From Pirellulales bacterium (lineage in GTDB: Bacteria; Planctomycetota; Planctomycetia; Pirellulales; JAGQOS01): a stretch of DNA of 35,361 nt. The DNA lies in the NCBI GenBank assembly GCA_028289525.1, contig JANQPJ010000225.1, forward strand, positions 1 through 35,361, in the 5' to 3' direction. A program made the position numbers and the translations under genes. A model generated the notes under the pieces. It saw only the letters and a program-made list of their open reading frames with translations, did no database searches and was not told the origin of the DNA. How positions within the stretch are numbered: position 1 is the stretch's first letter; every line of letters starts with the position of its first letter. Below are positions 1-6,331 of this stretch, one piece after another.

Positions 1-97
1 GGAAGCAGAGCTTCAAAAACAGAGCGTTCCCAAGCAGAGCTTGGGAACGAGAGAATTCTATGACACGGGCTGAAACGACCACAATCCGTTACTGCAC
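1..97. repeat. Left arm of a ~97-bp inverted repeat matching the right end of the window
   Basis: The reverse complement of 35223-35320 matches this stretch with one substitution (position 93) and one single-base indel near position 59. It contains two nested palindromes built on the core aagcagagctt: one at about 2-14 and a 25-bp one at about 27-51. Palindromic repeats of this style are common between planctomycete genes. There is no coding sequence here. The remaining bases to 170 form the leader of the SecA-like gene. Confidence 0.9.
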
Positions 98-170
98 CCT
101 TACATTTAGCGCAATGGACACCACGGGCATGTTCTTCTAGATTGACATTAGGTAGACGTTCGAGGTCTTG

Positions 171-2153
171 ATGAGCGCGTCGAGTTTAAGTTCCCAGTCT
201 CGTGGCCACCGTGGCGGAGTTCCGATGATTCAAGCCGTAGTGAGAGGACATGCTTCGTGGCAGCTTACCCGCTGGAAACGAACGCTCTTGCCACAGATCG
301 ACGCGTTTCGCGACACCTTGATGGATGAGCGCGACGACCAGTTGCGCAAACGTAGCCTGTCGCTACGGTTTCAGATCAAAAGCGGCGAATCATCGGCCAA
401 ACTTCTGCCCGAGGCATATGCTCTCGTGCGTGAAGCGGGCCGGCGCACTTTGAGCATGGAGCATTTCGATGTGCAAATGCTCGGCGGCATCGCCATGTTC
501 CACGGAATGCTGGCCGAAATGGAAACCGGCGAAGGCAAAACGCTCACCGCTACGTTGCCAATGTATCTCAGGGCGCTGGCCGGACGAGGCGCACACATGG
601 CCACGGTCAATGACTACCTGGCCAAGCGTGATGCGGGGCTGATGGCGCCGCTCTACCAGCTACTTGGACTGTCGATCGGCGTGGTCCAAACCCAAATGGG
701 CCAGCCAGAACGGCGACGCAATTACAACAAGGACATCACCTATGGCACGGCCAAAGAGTTTGGCTTCGACTTTTTGCGAGACCGGCTGTTGATGCGCGAG
801 AGTGGCCTGTTGGGCGACGATTTACCGAGCCGGTTTCTCGGCGGCGATGCCCCGTCGGGAGGCGACAAGCCGGTCCAACGCGGCCACCACTTTGTGCTGG
901 TCGACGAAGCCGATAGCGTGCTGATCGACGAAGCCCGAACGCCGTTGATCATTAGCGCCATTCCTGGTGAAGCCGAAAAAATCGCCGCGGCCACCTATGC
1001 CTGGGCTGCCCAAGTGCTTGACCATTTCCAAGAGGACGACCACTACGAATACGATCATGAAAAGAAGACGGTCGAGCTAAATGTCGAAGGCCGGCAGTTG
1101 GTCCGCTCCTTGCCCAAGCCAGAACTGATGGACACGGTCGGCTTTATCGACATGTATGAGCACATCGAACAGGCAATCAAGGTTGATCGAGAGTTTGAAC
1201 GCGACCGCGACTATGTGGTCCGCGATGACGAAATCGTGATTGTCGACGAATCGACTGGCCGGTTGGCCGAAGGCCGCAAGTGGAGGGCAGGAATTCACCA
1301 AGCGGTCGAAGCCCGAGAAGAGGTCGAGGTGACCGTCGACACCGGCCAAGCCGCTCGCGTGACCGTACAGGACTTTTTTATGCGGTATAAACATCTGACC
1401 GGAATGACCGGCACCGCAGCGACCTCGGCCAATGAATTACGGACCATTTATAAACTGAGCGTCGCGTCGATTCCCACCAATCGCCCGGTGCAGCGAAAGT
1501 GGCTGCCTGATCGGGTGTTCGGGTCGGGCGAATCGAAATGGGCCGCCATGGTGGCGGAAGTCGCCGAAGTCCACGCCAGTGGGCGACCGGTGCTGATCGG
1601 CACCAAGAGTATTTCACGTTCTGAATTGCTCTCCAAACTACTGACCGAAGCCGGCATCGAACATCAGGTGCTCAACGCGCATCGGATTGAGGCCGAAGCT
1701 GAAATCGTGGCCCAAGCCGGACAGCTTGGCAGCGTGATGGTTTCGACCAACATGGCCGGTCGTGGTACGGATATCAAGCTGGGCGAGGGAGTGGTCGATC
1801 TCGGCGGGCTGCACGTGATTTGCACGGAACTGCACGACTCGGCTCGGATTGACCGGCAACTGGCCGGTCGTTGTGGTCGTCAAGGCGACCCAGGCACGGT
1901 GCAGCAATTCCTGGCCCTCGACGACGACATCTTGCTGCACGGCTATGGCCCCAAGAAGGCCGATCGCTATGCCCGATCCGGCGAAGGCTCGGATGCCGAT
2001 TTCAGCAAGTACAAGCGAATCTTCCGAGCCGCCCAAGGCCGAGTCGAAAAGCGTCATTTTCAAGGCCGTAAAACCTTGCTCCACCACGAGAAGCAGATTC
2101 GCAAAATGCAGCTCGAAATGGGCCAGGATCCGTATCTCGACAAGCCGGATTGA
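171..2153 (+). CDS. SecA-like preprotein translocase ATPase, short form (660 aa)
   Basis: A DEAD-motor ATPase of the SecA family, which drives polypeptides through the SecYEG channel at the cytoplasmic membrane. Visible motifs: Walker A GEGKT at residues 120-124, Walker B VDEAD near 244-248 followed by the SecA signature DEARTPLIIS, a preprotein cross-linking region at about 270-400, MTGTA before the second nucleotide-binding fold, TNMAGRGTDIKLG near 526, and AGRCGRQGD near 565. The protein ends soon after the first part of the scaffold helix. It therefore lacks the helical-wing region, the C-terminal linker and the Cys/His zinc site of housekeeping SecA, which is usually 830-900 aa. The ATG at 171 has GAGG five bases upstream; a second ATG at 225, also with GGAG, is possible. 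The neighbours are three HlyD-type genes, so an accessory SecA serving that cluster is likely but inferred. Confidence 0.92.
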   Translation: MSASSLSSQSRGHRGGVPMIQAVVRGHASWQLTRWKRTLLPQIDAFRDTLMDERDDQLRKRSLSLRFQIKSGESSAKLLPEAYALVREAGRRTLSMEHFDVQMLGGIAMFHGMLAEMETGEGKTLTATLPMYLRALAGRGAHMATVNDYLAKRDAGLMAPLYQLLGLSIGVVQTQMGQPERRRNYNKDITYGTAKEFGFDFLRDRLLMRESGLLGDDLPSRFLGGDAPSGGDKPVQRGHHFVLVDEADSVLIDEARTPLIISAIPGEAEKIAAATYAWAAQVLDHFQEDDHYEYDHEKKTVELNVEGRQLVRSLPKPELMDTVGFIDMYEHIEQAIKVDREFERDRDYVVRDDEIVIVDESTGRLAEGRKWRAGIHQAVEAREEVEVTVDTGQAARVTVQDFFMRYKHLTGMTGTAATSANELRTIYKLSVASIPTNRPVQRKWLPDRVFGSGESKWAAMVAEVAEVHASGRPVLIGTKSISRSELLSKLLTEAGIEHQVLNAHRIEAEAEIVAQAGQLGSVMVSTNMAGRGTDIKLGEGVVDLGGLHVICTELHDSARIDRQLAGRCGRQGDPGTVQQFLALDDDILLHGYGPKKADRYARSGEGSDADFSKYKRIFRAAQGRVEKRHFQGRKTLLHHEKQIRKMQLEMGQDPYLDKPD

Positions 2154-2754
2154 TGAAAAAAGAGATGCGATTTGCAGTCGTCCTGCCTGCATTCGCAGGG
2201 CCGAGCAGTTTTTCAAGTTGGTCAGGTTTGATGGTCTACTAAGCACGACGCGTAAGCGAGGGATTCCTAGCTGTTTTCCTCGCTTACGCTTCGGGTTAGT
2301 AAGCTCTTAAAAACTCTCTAAGTTTGAAAAACGGGTCGGCCCTGCCTGCATTCGGCCGAATACTTGCCTTTTTCGCGGCAATGCCATACCATAACCAAGC
2401 TGTTCGGTACGGTTGTACCGATTCTGCAGAATAAGAGAGACTTATTCTAAGGCACTGTTGTTCGTGCCTAGTTGCCACGCAAGGCCATTTTTCTAACTTT
2501 AATCGTTACAACTGTTTAAGTCATCTTAGCTAGCCTAGTTTTTGCGCTGAAATAGTTGTCGAATTAGTGATTGCTGATTAAAGTGGAACGTACGTCGATT
2601 GGCCCTCAGAGCTGCGGCTTTGATGCCAATCTGGCTATCTACTGGGTGAGCCGGGGTGGGTCTTGGCGCTCGTCTTGCTTGCCGTAATTTTGCTGCTCAG
2701 AAGGAGTTGGGCAAATGTTGACCTGTTTTTTCTTGAGCACCAGGGCCAGACGCC
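2154..2754. other. 600-bp intergenic region with nested palindromic repeats
   Basis: The first 200 bases hold the repeat element annotated at 2182-2354. The rest (2355-2754) is AT-richer and shows no RNA gene and no convincing promoter. Its last 40 bases carry a short ORF with a strong Shine-Dalgarno that overlaps the next gene (see 2715-2804). Confidence 0.6.
2182..2354. repeat. Nested palindromic repeat element
   Basis: The outer arms, about 2190-2219 and 2321-2352, are imperfect inverted repeats sharing cagggccga and gtttttcaa. A perfect 14-bp direct repeat, cctgcctgcattcg, occurs at 2182-2195 and 2341-2354. Inside is a perfect 12-bp stem, gcgtaagcgagg (2250-2261) with its complement at 2278-2289. 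The inner motif aagcacgacgcg is shared with the repeats at 17021-17085 and about 20338-20347. Confidence 0.75.
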
Positions 2755-2804
2755 ATGAGTTCCGAGTCGTCCTCGATCAATCCCCAGGAAGTAGAACAGA
2801 CTAA
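2715..2804 (+). CDS. Possible 29-aa leader ORF overlapping the GAF-HlyD gene
   Basis: ATG at 2715 follows the strong Shine-Dalgarno-like agaaggag by eight bases. It opens a 29-codon ORF ending TAA at 2802-2804, about 50 bases inside the downstream gene in another reading frame. The downstream ATG (2755) has only a weak ribosome site. The small ORF might couple translation into that gene. The peptide begins MLTCFFLS and resembles no family I recognise. It could be chance. Confidence 0.25.
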   Translation: MLTCFFLSTRARRHEFRVVLDQSPGSRTD

Positions 2805-4794
2805 ACGGCAGATTCGCAGTTTGGTCGAAGAGATTGCCGCTCTGTCCAAGCGGGATCTGGGGGCTGAAGAATACTATGCCGAGTTTCTGAATCGGGTGGT
2901 CGAAGCCCTGGCTGCCGTAGGCGGTGCGGTCTGGACCTTGGCCGAAGGCAACCAGTTGCAGTTGGCCTATCAGATCAATCTCAAACGGGCATCGTTGGAC
3001 GAGCCGGGCGAGCATCAGGTTCGCCACACTCGGCTGTTGGGCCAGGTGATTCAAAACGGCGAAGGCCTGTTGGTGCCGCCCCACTCAGGGGCTGGAGACG
3101 AGAGCGAAGGGGCCAACCCGACCGAAATGCTGTTGGTGCTCGCGCCCTTGAAGGCAGACGATAAAACCGAAGCAATCATCGAAATCTTCCAGCGTCCCAC
3201 CTCACAGCCAGCCACTCGACGCGGCTACCTGAGGTTCTTGCTGCAAATGTGCGAACTGGCCGGCGAGTGGCTCAAGTCGCAACGTTTGCAGCAGTTGGGC
3301 GATCGTGAAACCTTGTTGCAGCAAGTCGATGGCTTTGCCCGAGGCGTGCACGAATCGCTCGATGTGGACGATACTTGTTACACGATTGCCAACGAGGCTC
3401 AACGTTTGATCGGGTGCGATCGGGTAAGCGTCGCGGTGCGTCGAGGGCGGAAGTGCAAGATCGAAGCGGTCAGCGGGCAAGACGCGTTTGATGCCCGATC
3501 GAATATTGTGGTCATGCTGGGCCGCCTGGCGACCAGGGTCGTGGCCACCGGCGAACCGCTCTGGTATTCCGGATCGACTGAGGACTTGCCGCCACAGATT
3601 GAAGAGGCCGTGCACGACTATGTCGACGAGTCGCATTCGAAAACCGTGGCGATCATCCCCCTGGCCCATACCGATACCGAATTGGGCGACTTAGAAGACG
3701 CTTCTGCCGAGACGGAAAAAGATCCGAACTACATCGGGGCCCTGATAGTCGAGCAGATTGAAGATCTCCGTCCCCAATCGTCTTTAGCGCCGCGGATCGA
3801 TCTGGTTTGCGGACACACTGAACGAGCGTTGACCAACGCGATTGACTTTAACAACCTGTTTTTGATGCCGGTGTGGCGGGCGATCGGCCATTCACGCTGG
3901 ATGCTGCAAGCCAAGACGTTGCCCAAGACGATTTTGGCGATCGTGGCGGCCATCGCGCTGATTGTCGCCATGTTCGTCGTGCCGGCTGATTTCGACCTGG
4001 AAGGCCGAGGAACGATCCAGCCGAAGGAACGTCGCGATGTCTTCGTGCTCGAAGATGGCGAAGTGACCAAGGTGTTTGTCAAGCATGGCGACTTGGTCGA
4101 AGCAGGCCAACCGTTGGTCCAGTTGACCAATAGTGATCTGGAAGTGCGGATGACCGACATTGCTGGGCAGAAAAAGGCCACCAGAAAACAGTTCTACTCG
4201 TTACAGCGCATGCTGATGGACCACGAAGTGGCGCGCGACGAAAAGCTACGGATGGCCGGCGAAAAGAAACAACTCGAACAGCGGCTCGACAGCCTCGTCA
4301 AGCAATACAAACTGTTGACCCAAAAGCACGAAAACCTCACGATTCGCAGTCCGGTCAATGGTCAGATAGTAACCTGGGATGTCGAGCGGCTGCTGGCCAG
4401 TCGTCCGGTTTCGGCCGGTCAGGTGTTGTTGACCGTGGCCGATCCCCAAGGGCCTTGGGAACTCGAGGTCTACATGCCAGAGAATCGTATGGGTCACATC
4501 GCCGATGCACGCAAGACGATGGGCGAGGAACTCACGGTCAACTATATCGTGGCGACGGATCCCACTACGCCGTGCCAAGGCCAGTTGCGAGAGATTCGCG
4601 CTCGAGCCGACGTGCATAACGAATTTGGACACGCGGTATGGATGTTGGTCGATATCGACGCGGTCGACTTTCGCGACCCTCGGCCAGGGGCCACCGCGAC
4701 GGCCCGGGTTCACTGCGGTCGGCGAGCCATCGGTTACGTGTGGCTGCACGAACTGTTCGAGTCGTTCCAGTCACGCGTGTTATTCAAACTCTAA
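2755..4794 (+). CDS. GAF-GAF-TM-HlyD membrane fusion/adaptor protein (679 aa)
   Basis: The N-terminal ~380 residues look cytoplasmic. They contain two GAF-like sensor segments, roughly 33-165 and 195-345, joined by a helical linker. One membrane helix follows at about 393-410 (TILAIVAAIALIVAMFVV). The periplasmic part is a HlyD/membrane-fusion module: a first lipoyl half with EDGEVTKVFVKHGDLVEAGQPL (near 428-450), a coiled-coil hairpin, then the second half containing RSPVNGQIVTW and a beta-barrel region. HlyD proteins bridge an inner-membrane transporter to the outer envelope. A GAF sensor on the inner side suggests that conformation or assembly responds to a cytosolic signal; this is inference. 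An in-frame TGA at 2734 leaves 2755 as the only ATG start near the domain. No ABC or RND pump gene is adjacent. Confidence 0.85.
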   Translation: MSSESSSINPQEVEQTKRQIRSLVEEIAALSKRDLGAEEYYAEFLNRVVEALAAVGGAVWTLAEGNQLQLAYQINLKRASLDEPGEHQVRHTRLLGQVIQNGEGLLVPPHSGAGDESEGANPTEMLLVLAPLKADDKTEAIIEIFQRPTSQPATRRGYLRFLLQMCELAGEWLKSQRLQQLGDRETLLQQVDGFARGVHESLDVDDTCYTIANEAQRLIGCDRVSVAVRRGRKCKIEAVSGQDAFDARSNIVVMLGRLATRVVATGEPLWYSGSTEDLPPQIEEAVHDYVDESHSKTVAIIPLAHTDTELGDLEDASAETEKDPNYIGALIVEQIEDLRPQSSLAPRIDLVCGHTERALTNAIDFNNLFLMPVWRAIGHSRWMLQAKTLPKTILAIVAAIALIVAMFVVPADFDLEGRGTIQPKERRDVFVLEDGEVTKVFVKHGDLVEAGQPLVQLTNSDLEVRMTDIAGQKKATRKQFYSLQRMLMDHEVARDEKLRMAGEKKQLEQRLDSLVKQYKLLTQKHENLTIRSPVNGQIVTWDVERLLASRPVSAGQVLLTVADPQGPWELEVYMPENRMGHIADARKTMGEELTVNYIVATDPTTPCQGQLREIRARADVHNEFGHAVWMLVDIDAVDFRDPRPGATATARVHCGRRAIGYVWLHELFESFQSRVLFKL

Positions 4795-5228
4795 TCGGGC
4801 TTTCAATCAACTTTTCGTAACAGTTTAACCCTCTGAAGCTTCATTAAAACAATTGCACCACGGAGTCGCGGAGAACACAGAGACGAAAAAACAAAGATAA
4901 GATGTAGATGCTCGCACGAGCATCTTTATCCCCTCGAAGATATTTTTTGCTCCATGTTCTGTGATTTTTCATGGCATTCCAGTGTGTCCGGCGATGTGTT
5001 ACATCGCGGCTAGAGGCACGAGCACCTCGTTTACATACGCATGAGCGCGTCAAATTCCAAATCAGAAATTTAATCGCTCCGTGGTGAATCCTGCTTCACT
5101 CGGCGAAACGATTACCCATTTTCAAGTTTCAAGTCTGCCTACGCAGCGCCGAAACCAAGCCGGCTGGCTCGTCCGGAACCGAGACCGTCCGACAGGTTTC
5201 AAAACTATCACAGAGAAGGACTGGCGTT
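4795..5228. other. 434-bp intergenic region filled with palindromic repeat remnants
   Basis: It holds ccacggag at 4858-4865 and its inverse ctccgtgg at 5077-5084, the outer arms of an imperfect inverted repeat. Between them are a small hairpin, gatgctcgcacgagcatc (about 4908-4925), and a copy of the gtccggcgatg...catcgcggcta palindrome (4986-5012) that also occurs at 24135-24323. No RNA gene or clear promoter is seen. The last 20 bases carry the ribosome site of the next gene. Confidence 0.65.
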
Positions 5229-6278
5229 ATGCATGTCATGTTGTTTATGTTCGCTACCGCGTTGGCAATCTCCCTGACGACCGAGCCGTTGGCGGCCCAA
5301 ACGCCAAGCAATCTGGCCGATCCGCAGCTCGATCATTGCCTGGTGTCGGTAAAAGATGAAGTCCGCCTGCCAGCCCAAGAGCCTGGGGTGCTGATCGGAC
5401 TGGACTTCGAGGAAGGCGATCAAATCAGTGAAGGCCAACTGTTGGGCCGAATCGACGACAGCGAACGTCGTATGCAGAAGCAACTAGCCTTGATCGAGCA
5501 GAGCGCCGCCAAGGAGCGATCGGAAAACGACATCAACGTTCGCTACTCGGTCGCCGCGGCCGAAGTAGCCAGGCAAGAATACCGGCAAGCGATCGAAGCC
5601 AACTCGCAGGTTCGGGGAACCTATCCGTTGGCCGAAGTGCGGCGGCTTAAGCTGGCCTATCGACGCGCCGCCTTGCAGGTCGAACAGGCAGAACACGAAC
5701 AGCTGCTTTCCGGATTCGAGGTTCAAACCAGAGCGGCCGAGGTCCAAGCGGCCGACGACAACATTGCCCGACGCAAGCTGGTGGCCCCCTTCGATGGCGA
5801 AGTGGTAGGCCGCTTTAAGCACGTCGGCGAATGGGTCACTCCTGGCGAAGCAGTGCTGCGGATCGTGCGATTCGATACCCTCAGGGTTGAGTCGTTTCTC
5901 AACGCCGCCGACTACGACCCCGGCGAGGTCCGCAGCCAACAGGTAACCGTCACCGTCAAGCTGGCTCGCGACCGCATGGTCGAAATGCCAGGTCGGGTAG
6001 TCTATGTCAGTTCCCTGGTCGAGGCCGGCGGCGAATATCTGGTGCGAGCCGAAGTGGAAAACCGGAAGGAAAACGACCAATGGGTATTGCGGCCAGGGTT
6101 GACCGCGGCGATGACGATTCACCTCACCCCGTTGGCCGAAAAAGAGCCCATGCCGGTGGACGAAGAGACGCCAGCAGTCGAACCGATCGACGAACAGCCG
6201 GTTGAGCCTCAACCAGCGAATGAGCAGCCAGTCGACGAACCAGCCGACGACACACTCGAGGAATCGTTGTTTGACTAG
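5229..6278 (+). CDS. Secreted HlyD/RND-type periplasmic adaptor (349 aa)
   Basis: Begins with a signal peptide (residues 1-23, hydrophobic LFMFATALAISLTT, ending PLAA before QTPSN). The mature part has a lipoyl half at about 40-75 (PGVLIGLDFEEGDQISEGQLL), a coiled-coil hairpin at about 80-175, a second lipoyl half with APFDGEVVGRFKHVGEWVTPGEAVL at about 178-210, and beta-barrel segments to about 295. The tail (about 300-349) is acidic and proline-rich with loose EQPVDEP-type repeats. Periplasmic adaptors of this family connect inner-membrane exporters to outer partners. The start is supported by gaaggac about 10 bases upstream of the ATG. The next gene follows after 53 bases, so the two are probably co-transcribed. 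Confidence 0.85.
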   Translation: MHVMLFMFATALAISLTTEPLAAQTPSNLADPQLDHCLVSVKDEVRLPAQEPGVLIGLDFEEGDQISEGQLLGRIDDSERRMQKQLALIEQSAAKERSENDINVRYSVAAAEVARQEYRQAIEANSQVRGTYPLAEVRRLKLAYRRAALQVEQAEHEQLLSGFEVQTRAAEVQAADDNIARRKLVAPFDGEVVGRFKHVGEWVTPGEAVLRIVRFDTLRVESFLNAADYDPGEVRSQQVTVTVKLARDRMVEMPGRVVYVSSLVEAGGEYLVRAEVENRKENDQWVLRPGLTAAMTIHLTPLAEKEPMPVDEETPAVEPIDEQPVEPQPANEQPVDEPADDTLEESLFD

Positions 6279-6331
6279 AGCGTCTGTTGGTTTTTGGTTT
6301 AATTGCTGGGCTTTGGAAACCTTGAGAATCG

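Noticed and set aside
142-170. TTGACA at 142-147 as a -35 box for the SecA-like gene
   Set aside because: At 17-bp spacing the -10 would fall on gtcttg just before the start codon; there is no TATAAT-like box and no room for a leader.
1638-2246. 202-aa minus-strand open frame opposite the SecA 3' half
   Set aside because: The sense strand encodes conserved SecA motifs throughout; the antisense frame has no recognisable fold or ribosome site.
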